Source: Strigops habroptila (taxonomy: Eukaryota; Chordata; Aves; Psittaciformes; Psittacidae). Taken from it: DNA of 64,000 nt. Positions 13,749-26,655 of this stretch are shown here, piece by piece. Position 1 is the first letter of the stretch. Every line of letters starts with the position of its first letter. Both the position numbers and the translations under genes were made by a program. The notes below the pieces were generated by a model. It was not told the DNA's origin. It saw nothing but the letters and a program-made list of their open reading frames with translations, and made no database searches. Where the stretch lies: NCBI RefSeq assembly GCF_004027225.2, contig NC_044282.2, positions 61,559,225-61,623,224 on the forward strand, written 5' to 3'.

Positions 13749-16734
13749 TGAACTAAGACTCCAAAGATCACTACTGGGAGGAGGGGAAAAAAAATATATT
13801 GCCACCAAAAAAACCCAACTGTGCCTTACACAGAGAAATATACTTAGGAGGATACGCAAATCTTGCAGCATGCACTGTGCTCTGCAGCTGGTCAACAGCA
13901 TTATCCTCTGCAATAACCAGTATAAGAAACCACTACATTTGAAATAGGGTGTGAAAAATCAGGTATCTCCACATCTGTAGTGCATATTGTGTGACAAAGT
14001 CCATTAAATATTCACTAGCTCTGCTTCTAAACATTCAGAACTCCATGACTGGATGGTTTATTTATATTTATCCAATAATTCCCAGCTGGTGAATCTTGTC
14101 ACGTTGATGGAGTAGGAGCAAACTAATAGTCAACATGACTCCTCTCCCCTTCCAGCTACCTCCCTCACACTGCAAAAAACCAAATCAGACTATGCCTGGT
14201 TCCTATCTTTTAAAGCCTCTTTGATCCTTTGCATTGTTTGTGAGGTCCCATAAAAATCAGGATATAAGGAGGAAGTGCTGGCAGTATATTTCACTGCAAA
14301 AAAGCTGGCAATCATCATATCAAACCACTTCTCTTCATCAGTGACAAAATGTTGTATGCTATAATAGCATGCTCCCAGGCTCCAACAGGCTACTAAGTTA
14401 CGTGCTATCTGATAAAAATACTTGTCTACAAAAATTGTATTAAGGCAGATTAAAAAACCCTGCTTGCTAGGCTTTCATGTAAACAAATCCTTCAAGCCAA
14501 AGGAATATTAAGTGAAAAAGGGACAGAAGATAACTCTTTGTAGCAATAATAAACCAAAAGTAGGTAAATAAGGTGGGATCCCTTAGGTAATAGGGGTAAT
14601 CTAACTTCCCTGTTGTCACTGCTTCATTGGGCATACAATCGATGCTAGCTGGTCATTGCAATAAAACAACCTGTTAGCTAATTGTAGAAAATGTAAAAAA
14701 CCACCTTACAATGTGTTTCACGCTATCGCACCACGGCACAAAGCGGATGAAAGGAATGACCCTGCAGAGTCGGGAAGCCGCGTGTGCGCGCAGGGGCTGC
14801 GCTGTGCAGTACTGCAGCCCAGGACAGCTCCCGGCCCTGCTCCCAAACGCAACTGGACAGCTCAGCCGGGCCACGAGGCCTGGGGGGGAGGCTCCCAGTG
14901 CTCCCTTCCCAGCTCAGATCAACATACTCTATCCTTACTAGTCTGTATCAGCTGGCATCACTCCTTTTAGAAAGAAACAGATATAAAACAACTCCCATGT
15001 TAGTCTCTGTTATAGCCAAGCAGATGTTACCAGAGGTTGGACTACTGCAACTGGTATTTGTCCTCTCTTAAAGGGAGTAAAATCCTTTCAGAGACATCTG
15101 GGGACAAAATAATGCTCCGGGCCCTGGAACACACAAAGCCCTCACTTCAGTTTTCCTGGGTTAAAGCACTCCTTGCTGATGCAGCACAACAGAAAGCTGA
15201 AGGCATTATCTTTCCTAAGAGGAAATAAAGGCATAGGAACCAATTACAGTATGGGCCAGTATACACTAAGATGGACTCCTCATGTAATATTCTATTATTT
15301 TCCTTGTTTAATCAAGATGGTTAATACCAATAATGCTGCAACATAACAAGACAAACTGATGATGTGACTTACTAGCCTTCATTACCATGGTGAAAGAATC
15401 ATATTAAGCCTTAAAAACACAGCTTACTAGATTTTCTCCTTAGTTTTCAAAAAGTAACAAGAAATAAGTTTTTAAACACTTCCTTCAATGAAGCAATCAA
15501 TGGTATGAGAAGAGGAGCACCCTTGTCGCTGGTAAGACAACAGCTGTAGTATTTCTCTTCTTTGATTCACACTCACTTTGTTGTATTGTAGTGTTCCAGC
15601 ACAAGCACACTTAATTTTTCTAATGGGTTTTATTAGGAACCATGGTGAAAATGTGGTACCACAAAACTGTGAGAAGTACATGGCCTTCTCCCCCAGTACA
15701 CCAAACGAATCACACTGATTCTGCTGCTATATTATTTTCCGCTTGCAGCAGTAACGGAAGGCTTGGTGATGAGAGATGGTTACCAGAAAAATGTCCCAAT
15801 GCAAGCTTTAATAGAGTTCATTCAGTTCAAAATTGAAGTGCTTCTTCCATTTGACTGTATTAACAAATGCCCAAAAAGCTAAATAATAAACACTTCTTTT
15901 GTGGTAAGCACAGGTTTAAGGGGCAATCTAGGCTAATACAAGGAGTGGAAATATACTTAGGAAAACCTGCGGCTTTTAATTCCTTTTTTCTTGTTCAAAC
16001 CCCTAAGAAACTGCAACGGAAGCACAGGCCCCTGCTCAGTGAATTTAAGCTTGAGAATAGCCTTGTTTCATTCACAGCCCTCACCACTTTCCACAAAGCA
16101 TTCAGAAGCAGCCCATAGTCTATCCTCAGACTGAAACCACTGGCCTATATATTAAATATATTGGCAGAAGGGACTCATATATATCACCCAAAACACCAAC
16201 ACACCCATGCTAAATTTAAGAGTGGCTTTGGCGTCAAGCTAGTATATGAATTGTAGCACCACAATGTTCCACTCAAGCTAATTCACGCTATTAAGCTGAG
16301 CTTTATACCACAGAGTGCAAAGGAGTAAAAGGCTCCTCAACTGTTTCTCTCTGTAGCAGAAAGCTGTTTTATGAAGATAAGACCAATTACAGCGGTTATT
16401 CTGGCTCAGGCTGCAGGCCCATATGATTACTGCTCTGCTTCCAACAGTGGCCACAAACAGACTGTTAGTGAAAGCGATATTTTTGACAGCTCTCTGAAAC
16501 CATTGGTTTAACATGCAACAAAAGCCAGAAAAAAATGAACATAATGTTGGCCGTTTACTAGGAAGCTATTAGCAGCAAAAAGTGTGATTTTATTTGTGAA
16601 TAAATCCCATGTGCCCACACCCGGAGTGGTGTGACATTCCCACCTCTGCACCTCAGCAAGGACAAGGCTACACAAAGGGACAGACAAAGGTAACTAAAAT
16701 TATTACAGGAATGAAGCAGCTGAATTGCAAGAAG

Positions 16735-17065
16735 AAAGCCTGAACAGCTGGAACACTTCAGTTTGAGAAGAGAAGCCTGGAGGGTAAAATTAGGTTTCCA
16801 AAAATCACAAGTGTAACAGAGGATTTAACTGCAGCACAAAATTGCACAATATTGGAACAAGAGAGTATTAATGGAACTAGCAGGAAAGTGGTTTAAAACA
16901 GGTTAGAGTATAAGTGCTTCTTCTACCTGGTGGGTAGCGAACTGTTTGACAGTATTTGGGTCATAAAATAATTTTGAGAAATTCATTGATAATAGATCCA
17001 TCAAATGACACTAAAGGTAACAGGCAGAGACCGTCTAATATCCAGGATTCAGGAGCTGTGGGTAC
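16735..17065 (+). mobile_element. possible ancient CR1/L3-like remnant
   Basis: TTTGAGAAGAGAAGCCTGGA and GATAATAGATCCATCAAATG resemble old CR1/L3 3' sequence. Divergence is high and the limits are uncertain. Confidence 0.4.
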
Positions 17066-17226
17066 TGCAGATGCACCACAGAAACAGCTCACAGGCAAGA
17101 GAGTTGCATCCCTTCCCTAAATAGCACTTCCTCTTGCCAGGAGCAGATTTCAAATGCACGGCAAAATGGACCATTAGAAGGATGTTTCTTACATTCCCTA
17201 AATGCTCTCCCAACCTGTGGCACTTT

Positions 17227-17680
17227 ATAGAATAACAGATTGATTTGGGTTGGAGAAGACGTTAAAGCTCATCTAGTTCCAGCTCCCTGCCACAGGCAGG
17301 GACACCTTCCACTAGAGCAGGTTGCTCCAAGCCCCGTCCAGCCTGGCCTTGAACACTGCCAGGGATGGGGCAGCCACAGCTTCTCTGGGCACCCTGTGCC
17401 AGGGCCTCAGCACCCTCACAGGGAACAACTTCTGCCTAAGATCTCATCTCAATCTCCCCTCTGTCAGGTTAAAGCCATTCCCCCTTGTCCTGTCCCTACA
17501 GGCCCTTGTCAAAAGCCCCTCTCCAGATTTCTTGTTGGCCCCTTTAGGCACTGGAAGCTGCTCTAAGGTCTCCCTGGAGCCTTCTCTTTTCCAGCCTGTC
17601 TCTATAGGAGAGGTGCTCCAGACCTCAGAGCATCTTCATGTCTTTCTCTGGACTTGCTTCAACTCATCCATTCTGCTGAG
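17227..17680 (-). mobile_element. CR1 LINE 3' end
   Basis: The reversed tail is diverged (AGAATAACAGATTGATTTGG) and leads into TTGGAGAAGACGTTAAAGCT. It is nearly identical over most of its length to the copy at 11.4 kb. Confidence 0.93.
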
Positions 17681-18584
17681 GAGCCTGAAGTGTTTCTTTC
17701 TACCTAGTCACCCTCATTAGCATTATCTCCAAGTTGTATTCCTGTCTCCCCGAACATCCACAGTACTGTCTAAGAGTTCCACAGCTTTACAGCCATTTAT
17801 TTGAAGAACCACCTCTTCCTCTTTGTTCTGACTTGGCTTCTAGTAACCTAGTTCCTGTGCTGGAAGAGACAGTCTACAGTCAACCCCTATAACCCTTTGC
17901 ATGCCTCTTATGATGGAAATTGTTGATGTTTTCGGGGTGGGGTTTGTTCTATTTTAAAAGTAGGCTAAAGTGCCCTGCCATAGTCTAACACTTCTCATAT
18001 GGGACACGTTCCACATGTTCCAAAAGCCTGTAGTCATTCTTCCTGTTCTTCTCTGGACCTATTTCAGTTCAAACTCATTTTTTGAGATAGCTCAGAACTT
18101 CACATAACACCCCACCTATTTGTAAGCCACAGGATTCTATAACATTACTGTAATGTCTGGTCTTCGTTCCTTTCCCAATTATTCCACGTCTGATTTTCCT
18201 TTTGGCTTTCCTACTGCTCTGTCAAGCTTTCATCTGGCATTTCAACAGAACAAACCATTAAGTCCAGTGAAATACGCTGACCACTACAACTGACATGAGG
18301 AATATTATTTCCCCTAACACATACATATTTATCACTTTCAGTTTTCTCAACAATCTTGCAGTTTAATGTATCATCTCAAATGTAATCTCGAGATCTTCAG
18401 AGTTACACATTCTGCTTTGACCTTAGTTTTAAGTTACTCAGCATCAATAGGCTCTCATCTTACTGCTAACCTGCTTTTCTAGATCATTTAAGAAAATACT
18501 GAGCTGCACAGATCCTGAAAGCCTTCCACTGATAACCTACTTCCACTCCAAGAGGTGCCTATTTTTGGAATGACAACGCTAGAC

Positions 18585-19358
18585 TGGAAGAAGAGGCTAA
18601 CAAGAACCTTATGGAGTTCAACAAGGACAAGTGTAAGGTCTTGCACCTGCGTAAGCACAATCCAGGAGCGCAGCACAGGCTGGGATCTGCCCAGCTGGGG
18701 AGCAGCTCTGTGGAAAGGGACCTGGGGGACACAAGCTCAACAGAAGTGAACAGTGTGTGGCTGCAGCAAGCAAAGCCAACAGGATGCTGGGGAACATCAA
18801 CAAGGGCATCACCAGCAGAGATAAAGATGTCATTGTTCCACTCAGTGCTTGTCAGGCCGCACCTGGAATACAGTGTGCAGTTTTGGTCCCACTGTACAAA
18901 AAAGATGGGGATGGATTGGAGGGGGTCCAGAGAAGGGCCACAAAGATGATCCAAGCTCTGGGCAGCCGTGTGAGGAAAGGCTGAGAGAGCTGGGCTTGTT
19001 CAGCCTGGAGAAAAGAAGGCTCAAGGGGAGACCTTACCCCCATGTTCCAGTATTTAAAGAGTGACTACAAAGAAGACAGAGACTCCCTTTTTACAAGGAG
19101 TCACATGGAAAGATGAGGGGTGATGGGCACAAGTTAATCCTGGGGAGATTCTAACCAGACCCAAGAGGAAAATGTTCCCTATGAGAACAATCAGCCGTTG
19201 GAATAATCTCCCCAGGGAAATGGTGAACTCCCCAACATTGGACACTTAAAATCCAGCTGGACAGGGCGCTGAGCTGTCTAGTCTAGGTCATGCTTTGCCA
19301 AGAAAGGTTGGACCAGATGATCCTTGAGGTTCCTTCCAACATGCGATTCTAGGATTCT
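18585..19358 (+). mobile_element. CR1 LINE, about 770 bp of the 3' region
   Basis: TATGGAGTTCAACAAGGACA, TCAGCCTGGAGAAAAGAAGG and the end ATGCGATTCTAGGATTCT identify a CR1. The GTCATGCTTTGCCAAGAAAG segment near its end matches the antisense copy at 8.8 kb, so both belong to one subfamily. Confidence 0.92.
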
Positions 19359-20918
19359 CCCACCATGCAACAAAACCAAACCCCACTATCTCCACACCTC
19401 TGCAAGCCAAGTCCCAGATTTCTTCAATCCAGTTGGTTTCATTGATTCTTTTAATATCCTAAGTAAGTTCCACCTTTCAAAGTGCAATAAACAGTTTGTA
19501 TGCACCCAGCTATTCACACTTACTTGCTTTGGCTTCATTTTTCCTCCTTACAGTTAGATCTTCAAAGGTCCTCAGAACTTACCAGAACCAATTCTAAAAT
19601 AAAACTCATTCCTGTTTCTATGTATTTAATATAATTGGAATCCCTAGTCCCATCCAAATGAGCCATTGCAATGCAAGCCCATAGTTCTTTAAAACAAAGC
19701 AAATTCTGAGTTACCGGCTGGGCTTAAACCATGACAGAATCTCTGTTTTCTTCTTACATTAAAAAGCCTGCCGAATCTGGTTCACAACTCTTCCATGGAA
19801 AGACTACATAAAGCCTTGGCTTTTTGTTATTTAACAAGAACAATTAAGTTTCTGTATTATCAGGAAGAGCATTCAAAGATGAAAACATGATTATTTTTTC
19901 TGTCCTCAGTCTACAGCACAGTACCCATGAGGAGTCCCAAGCACTTCAAAAATACAAACAAACCTAATCTGCACAAATCTCTTATGAAAAATTGAAGAGG
20001 CTGACAGCAAGACCTGCCTAATATTCTGAATTTCCATCAATTTTAGTCATATCACAGAATACCAAGTAAGGAAACTCCTTAGGTAGGGTGGCAGGATAGA
20101 GACTAGACTGAAGTGAACTTAAAAGTCTTGCATAAACTAGCATAGAGATAAAAAGAGACTAAGTGTGTGGCTGAAGCCCCATCAGGAAAGTTCTCCAAAG
20201 AAAGGTTAGACAGACAGAAGTGGAAACATGTTGGGTTTTTTGAAAAGGAGAAAATTATTATGCATCAATCCAAAGAAGGTTTTGAGGGATAATGGTAACG
20301 GTAATAAGGTACCACCATTACAAATAAGTGCAAGTCTCAAAGCTTGTCTTCCTGTACATAGAACAGGAAGAAATTAAGTAAATTTTCCATAAGACAACAG
20401 ACTTGCTAGCAGCTGAGAAAAGCAGTGCTAATACATGAGCAATTTCTGTTATTTTTATAGTACATCTTATTATTCTTATTTTATTCACACCAAGTTTCAG
20501 GCAAGTAAGAAAAGACCCAATATTACAAAGCCATCAAAAAATGTAGTCTTCAGAGCTGAAGATCTTCTAGTCATTTTTCAGTATGCTGCTTTCCTGGCAT
20601 TTAGTTAAGTGACAGACCATTCAAAATATGCGTTCTTGATCTGTCTAACTATTTAAAGTAACAGACTAACACACAAACATATCCAGAGTATTTCACACTC
20701 AGTTATACTAAATTAGGCACATGCTGTAGTCATAGAATATTTTAGTATATACATTACAATACATTTTATGCAACTGGTATTTGGTCTTTTATTTAAAATA
20801 CTAATTATCTTGACTTTTTATTTTTCAATTATTTCTAATATAAACATCTTCCTGTATTCTGTTACCAGTTATTTGTCAACTGCCAAAAACATATATAGCT
20901 GAAAAGAAATAGGCTTAC

Positions 20919-21107
20919 CTCCATTGCTAATGCTGCTGTTTGTTGGTCATAATGGTTCAGAAGATTAGGCATAAAGGTGGTATTGTAAGGCAGGTCCTGG
21001 CACATCCGCAAGATGATGGGCTCACAAGAAAATAAACTGTGCCCTCTCGTGTGCCCCATCAAAACATCCCAAAGCCAAAGGTAACAGAACATCCAGCTAA
21101 TAGCCAT
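20919..21107 (-). CDS. FZD3: Frizzled-3, first coding exon (partial gene)
   Basis: This exon encodes the first 63 residues of Frizzled-3, a seven-pass Wnt receptor used in planar cell polarity and axon guidance. Residues 1-22 form a hydrophobic signal peptide (MAISWMFCYLWLWDVLMGHT then RG). Mature HSLFSCEP begins the extracellular cysteine-rich domain, with Cys28, Cys36 and an N-glycosylation sequon at Asn42 (NTT). The segment from GHSLFSCEP to QQTAALAME is almost identical to human FZD3, with Ile32 where human has Thr. The exon ends ATG-GAG followed by a consensus GTAAGC donor (20918-20913), in phase 0, the same place the human coding exon ends. The chosen ATG has a strong context (A at -3, G at +4). 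The remaining CRD, transmembrane segments and tail are not in the window, so the gene continues past position 1. A second in-frame ATG lies 20 codons upstream. Confidence 0.96.
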
Positions 21108-21436
21108 TCTTCCACACTGGGAATGGGGCTGGCTGTTGAGCCCAATCAGAAAGCTCCAACTCCTCATGTTCCCCCAGATTTCACTTCAGCGGCGGTGTTC
21201 TCACTCCTTGTTTAAGGTTCTTCAAAACCAGAATCCTCTTTGCACACAACATCCTTAGCTCAGTCCAGAAGATGACGTATTAGAGACAGACATGCTAGAT
21301 ATCTTGTCTTTTCTTTTTGCAGTATTATATAGCAAGTGTTAGGTTAAGGTATTAATATGTCTAACCACATTCCCAAACAATCGACCCCATCGTGACAGAA
21401 CAACAGTAAAGTTACTTTCTTCTTCTGTTAGATAGC
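20919..21436 (-). other. FZD3: FZD3 exon 2: 5'UTR plus first coding segment
   Basis: The exon's 5' boundary is inferred at 21436. There the minus strand shows a pyrimidine-rich tract ending TTTTTTATTCTAG, a good 3' splice site, followed by GCTATC. About 329 nt of 5'UTR would precede the start codon at 21107. The UTR contains several upstream ATGs (for example at 21390 and 21370), and one at 21167 is in frame with FZD3. The donor at 20918 is clear; the acceptor is a reading by eye. Confidence 0.75.
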
Positions 21437-22764
21437 CTAGAATAAAAAACATAACAAACAGAATATAATAAGATGCCTTTTAATTGTTTAAAATACTTCA
21501 GCTCTAAATAGCCTGGCAGACAAATTGCTTCAAGTTCTCATGTGCAAAACTAGAGGGTCCCTTGACAAGTTTTAATCCTGGTTTCAGACTATTTCTGACA
21601 AAAAAGAAGCCGGTATGCTATAAAACTCTACCCAAAAAGGATGGAGAAAATGGGGAATGTATTTATTTACTACGAAGGACTAAATTTAACTGTGTGAGCA
21701 TTACAATCATTGACCACACTGAAACCCAGCTATTTATGACTCAGCATCTCCACTGGTACATTCACATCGATAGCATCTCTCTAGTTGCATGGCCTCACAG
21801 CTTCTGCTGAATAATTATAAAACAAAAACAAAACAGTCACCACCACCAATACACAAGTCCCAGCTTGCAGGACTGGAGACTACAGCTCTGCCCAGCAAGC
21901 TACAGTCGTGGTTTGGCTCCCCATGTTCAAATAGATAATTTTAGTCTGGTTGTAAACAGCTTACTTGTTGTCTCTAAACCATTTTAATGGCCCACATCTC
22001 AGCTCTTCCTCTCCAGAAGCCGCCATAACAGCCAGGGGGAAGCCAGAAGACAGCATTCTTTGGGCACCCCTTTCTCCATAGACTCTTGAAGATGGAGATT
22101 GCAAAGGTATTTTGGAGGGTTGCTCTGCCAGTTCCACTCTACCTATAGAGCCAATTCAAACAACAATCATTCCCCAGGGCTGGAGCTGCATTTTCTCAGC
22201 GCTAAGGGGCTGGAGTGGAACAAGCAATACAGGGACTTCAGCATATAGCGCTTATCGACTGGAGAAACAAACTCCAAAATTGGAGACTAAAGCATGGAAA
22301 AAGTTGACAGAGCCATAAAAATATAAAGAGGTCCTTTTCTTAGAATAATTTTGTCTTACGGCAATGAAATGTGCAAAATCCAGCCTCTAACCAACTGCTT
22401 TTTTCAAAAATATAGTTAAAAAAGGACACAGTAACTTAGAAATTCTGTTTGAACAGGAAAACCCAAAGCACTCTATCAATATTCCCAAGAGTAGGCAATC
22501 ACAAACTTGAGCAGACTTCCCATTTTGGGAAAGCAAAGTTTTTCCTTAGATATTCAGGAAAGGAAATAAATTCTACACGTTAGCAGAGGAGAAAGTTTTT
22601 CCTTTCTCCCTACTGCAAACTTTGAGAGGTACAAAAGAGTTAATAACCAGACGCAAGCTGGTATCATCAGAAAAGTTATGTATGCACACTGTTGTTTACA
22701 TAGGCCCATCCTATGGTCAGAACAATTAAATAGCATATAGCTCTTGAAACCCTCATACCCTTTG

Positions 22765-22822
22765 TGAGTTGGACTAGATAATCTTGATAGGTTTCTTTCA
22801 ACCTAAACAATTCTGTGCTTCT
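22765..22822 (+). mobile_element. CR1 LINE tail fragment
   Basis: Only about 58 bp: GTGAGTTGGACTAGATAATC, then TTTCAACCTAAACAATTCTG and a TGCTTCT end. It matches the last part of CR1. Confidence 0.75.
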
Positions 22823-23256
22823 CTTTAAAATCATGTGAGGCAATGGTTTTGGCTGTAGCTGTGCAAGACAGGCTGGGAAAAACAAACATGCAAATAGGAA
22901 AAAGAACAACATGCTAAACATAACCATGATAAATAAGGGTCATTGACAACTTGCTTTCACAGGCTCTTTACTCTCTCACATCTATTGATGGGGAATCCAT
23001 CTTTGAGGCAGCCCTGAAGTACATAAAGAATACTAATAGTAAGACTGTTCCAAACCTAAGAAAAATAGAACATGACCAGAAAAGACCATGACCAGAACCA
23101 TGCACACCTCAAGTCAGGTGGCAGAACCAACACAGCTCAAATCACAATGTCTCGCTTTTATTCTGGGCAGTCAACACACTGAAATTAAAAAATCAAAATT
23201 AGCCACAATATTTAAGACATGCTACATCTAACCACACCTGAATTTAGTCCAATTTA

Positions 23257-23648
23257 TAGAATAAAATTATAGACTCACAGAACACTTTGGGTTGGAGGAG
23301 ACCTTAAACCTCATCTAGTCACAACCCCTTGCCATGGGCAGGGACACCTTCCACTAGAGCAGGTTGCTCCAAGCCCCATCCAGCCTGGCGTTGAACACTG
23401 CCAGGGGTGAGGCAGCCACAGCTTCTCTGGGCAACCTGTGCCAGGGCCTCAGCACCCTCACAGGGAACAACTTCTTCCTAATAGTTCATCTAAACCTCCC
23501 CCCGTGTGTTTAAAGCCATTCTCCCTTGCCCCATCCTTACAGGCCCTTGTCAAAAGCCTCTCTCCCGCTTTCCTGTCAGCCCCTTTAGATACTAGGGGAC
23601 TGCTTTGAGGTCTCCCTGGAGCCTCCTCTTCTCCAGGCTGAATAAGCC
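23257..23648 (-). mobile_element. CR1 LINE 3' end
   Basis: The reversed tail (ATAGAATAAAATTATAGACT, CACAG) is followed by TTGGGTTGGAGGAGACCTTA and continues to TCTCCAGGCTGAATAAGCC. It is abutted by an A/C-rich tract. Confidence 0.92.
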
Positions 23649-23699
23649 TTGAAAAGCTGTGTCCTTAAGGACTTAGTTTTTAAGAATTTGTTGTCTCTC

Positions 23700-23745
23700 T
23701 CAAAAAAAAAACCCCAAACCCAAACCAGAAACCCACAAAACAAAG
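23700..23745. repeat. A/C-rich low-complexity tract
   Basis: A nearly G- and T-free run with AAAAACCCCAAACCCAAACC-like composition, just beyond a CR1 copy. Confidence 0.8.
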
Positions 23746-25700
23746 CTCCGAACTATCCCATCTGCCAGGCAGCATTACTTAAACCTGAAGACTTCTGCAT
23801 ATTCTCCCATTCTGACCAGAAGATTATAAGTTCTAGACAGGCAAAACTGATATTTACTTAGTTTTGTACAAGCTGTCCAATCCCCTTCGAATCTAGTCCT
23901 TTTGATTTCAACATTTTAATAATAGTTACCCAAACTCAGGAAAAGAAGCCTTTTCAGTTTGTGGTCATCTCCAGAACACTGGTTTCAAGTATTTTTTTCT
24001 TTTTTCCCCAAAACTTTAGCCACCAGCTCCAAAAGACTTTATTCAACAACTTCAGCTTCAGTGAAGTCAACTTGCAGTGTGGATTAGCAGTTGACTTCTT
24101 CACATACTCCCTGTAATTCTACTGACCACTGCAGGAATGGCACCTGAGAGGTTCAGAAGCAGTAGCAGATGAACTGTACTCACAACAATTATTATGTTAA
24201 ATTTCGAAGCCCAAACATTGGGCAAATCCAGGTCAGGATCTAGAGTCTTGGGAAAAACTCCAAGAACACTTTGCACAAATCATCATATTCATGACATTTA
24301 AGGCAGAGACTCCAAACAAATCATCCATCCTCTGACTTCCCACAACCTCAAGCTGAGAAAAAGCATGCAAAAACCCAGAGTCAGTAAGCCACAAAAAGTT
24401 TTAACTGTGCAAAAAGCAGAAAAAAAAAGTCATGTCTTTTCAAGACTTTTTCATTTTAGGCTCAAGATCTCACTACAATATAGTATCAGAAAGTAAAAGA
24501 ACAATGTATTTAGTAGAGACAGAAAAGAACATCAAATTATATAGCCTAGTCATCTAGTGCCCTTTCATGGAAGAAAAAACCCACATAAATTCTAGGTGAA
24601 ATTAAGTGAAAAGACAACTGTATCATTGCGAAAGGAGACAAAGGTTTTGCAAATGATGACCTATTAATTGGTGTAGACAGATGAATGCTGTAATAAGCAA
24701 TCTTTAGTGTCAAGATAGTTTCTTACCACAGATCCAGTTCTGTATACTCTTTGTTAAGCCTCTACATATGAAATTTTGTGGTTATTTTTATATGTATATA
24801 GAAACAAAACACAACACCTTCGACGACACTGGGGATAAAAGCGGAGGAGGGGATTCCCACCCATCTACCCCAAGGCACTGCAAAAATACTGCGGGCAAAA
24901 GGGGTAGGAAACAGCTAGTTTGTTAGTGCGGTTATGGATTTACACAACATAGGAAGCCCATCCAATTCCTGATGTAAAGGATAAATTGACATGCATAGAC
25001 AACTATCATCAAGAGTGAAAATCATGAAATGAAAGGGTTGACTCCCACAAGTGATTTTTTTTTTTCACCCAAATAAATTTCAAATTACCAAGGGAACAAT
25101 GAGAAAAAAGTCATCAGACTTCACAAAGCAAGCATGTAGGTGGATTAATTCACAGTTATCTGTCCCAGAGAAATGGGGCGATAAAACAACGAACCAGACT
25201 CCTCCTGTACAAGTGAGGAGACAAGAGGAGAATGTCACCTTAGTCATTCCACACCCAGTTCTGATCACGAAGAAAGGAAAGGAACTCATTCATTGCATAC
25301 AAGCACTGGCAGTGCTTCCCCAGCCCATTCCCACCCACATGAAGGCACAAAAGGAGAATACATTATTATCCCAACTCCATTTTAATTAGTCAGTGGGAAA
25401 AAAACTCCAGTGCTGAACTCCCCTGTTCCACTTCTGTTACGTATTAAGGGAGAACCACATGACAATCCCCCACATCCTCTATTTCAATTAAGAGACCATG
25501 GAGGAAAGAGGGCACATGCTGCACTTTCCCACTCCTCACTGTACTATACGGCAGAATGATGAGGCACACAGCATCTCCTCTCCCCCTCTCCCTCCTCACA
25601 GTGACACCACGACCGTCCCAGCTCTGCTCCCTACAGGGAGGATGGAAAGGCGGAGCCCTTTCATGGTCAGATTCTCCATGTATATGGAGGGACAGGTCTA

Positions 25701-26402
25701 GCATCTCTCTCCTCTTGAGTTCCTATTGCACGGCAAGCGAAAGGAACTGGAGAGGAGCTAGCTTAGTTTGGGAGAGGAGGTAGGGTGCAGACTCAACTAG
25801 CATCCCCTTCCCCCTTGAATCCTCACTGGTTTAGAGGCAGAAGGAACAAGTGCATACACGGGACTATCCTCCTTCTGGATTCCTGTCACACTGCAAAGGA
25901 AAAGGAAGGGTATATATGTACATAAGACTACATAAGCACGCCTTCCCCCTGGGTCCCCCGCTGCACTGCAAAAGGAAGAGAGCGTGTGGATAGAGATCGT
26001 ATCCCCCCAGATTCCCCCTGCGCTGCAAAGGGGAAAGGACGAGGGAGGTGTGCATAGGACTAGCATCCCTTTCCTGCGGCTACCGCACTGCAACATGAAA
26101 GGAGGGAAGCGTGGGTCTAGCAACCCCTTGGGTCACCACCGCTCTGCAGAAGAAAAGGTGCGGGTGTGAGGAGGGGGAACGGCACCCCTGCTCCTCGGGG
26201 CCCCGCTGCACTGCCGGGGGAAGGAGGATCCGCATCCCCTCCCCTTGGGTCCCTAAGGGAAAGGAAAACGCCCGGGACGAGCATGCCCTTCTGCTGGCTC
26301 CCCGGTGCCTGGTAGAGACGAGGGAGCGGGAATGCCCGGGACCAGCATCTGCCGAGGGAGAGGATCCAGCACCTCCATGTCGTGCGGCGGAGCACAGGAC
26401 GA
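25701..26402. repeat. degenerate tandem repeat array, about 11 units of 49-99 bp
   Basis: Units start with GCATCCCCTTCC-like sequence, pass through GCTGCACTGCAAAAGG-like sequence and end near GTGCATRGGACTA. Unit starts read by eye are 25701, 25800, 25867, 25931, 26000, 26063, 26120, 26182, 26232, 26281 and 26345; a partial one may begin at 26403. Units become more GC- and CpG-rich towards the promoter. Weaker similarity may extend left to about 25440. I do not recognise it as a known family. Confidence 0.7.
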
Positions 26403-26655
26403 GCATCCCCTGTCCTTCGGCCGCCCGCCGCAGCCGAGTGGGGGACTTATCCCTCCGCTCCGCTCGCTCCCCTGCCCGGAGGACGCTTCATGGCCGCCCC
26501 CCACAGCGCCGTCTCCGGGAGCGGGTGTCTGTGCCCGTGGCGAGCGAGGCGGCCGCTGTGGCGGTGAAAGAACCACATCCCCGTCGGAAGCCCCCTGCCC
26601 GCCTTCACATCACACCCCGCTCCGCGCCGCCCGGGGCCCAGATCCCCGCCGTTAC

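Larger units (their letters stand above)
1..20918 (-). other. FZD3: FZD3 intron (runs off the left edge)
   Basis: This stretch follows the first FZD3 coding exon. The next FZD3 exon, which should continue the CRD from PFHPMVNLDC, was not found, so the intron extends past position 1. It holds CR1 copies near 2.8-4.0, 8.8, 11.4-11.8, 17.2-17.7 and 18.6-19.4 kb, and ancient CR1/L3-like remnants near 9.1 and 16.7-17.1 kb. It also has a CA microsatellite, A- or T-runs and a CpG-dense islet at 14.7 kb. The rest is AT-rich sequence in which I see no gene. Confidence 0.85.
21437..26655 (-). other. FZD3: FZD3 intron 1
   Basis: This lies between the candidate exon 1 donor (26656) and the exon 2 acceptor (21436). 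It holds a CR1 tail fragment at 22.77 kb, a CR1 copy at 23.26-23.65 kb with an adjoining A/C-rich tract, and a degenerate tandem array at 25.70-26.40 kb. No coding exon is recognised. Confidence 0.6.

Noticed and set aside
1..20900. further FZD3 coding exons
   Set aside because: The continuation of the CRD and the transmembrane segments were looked for on the minus strand and not found.
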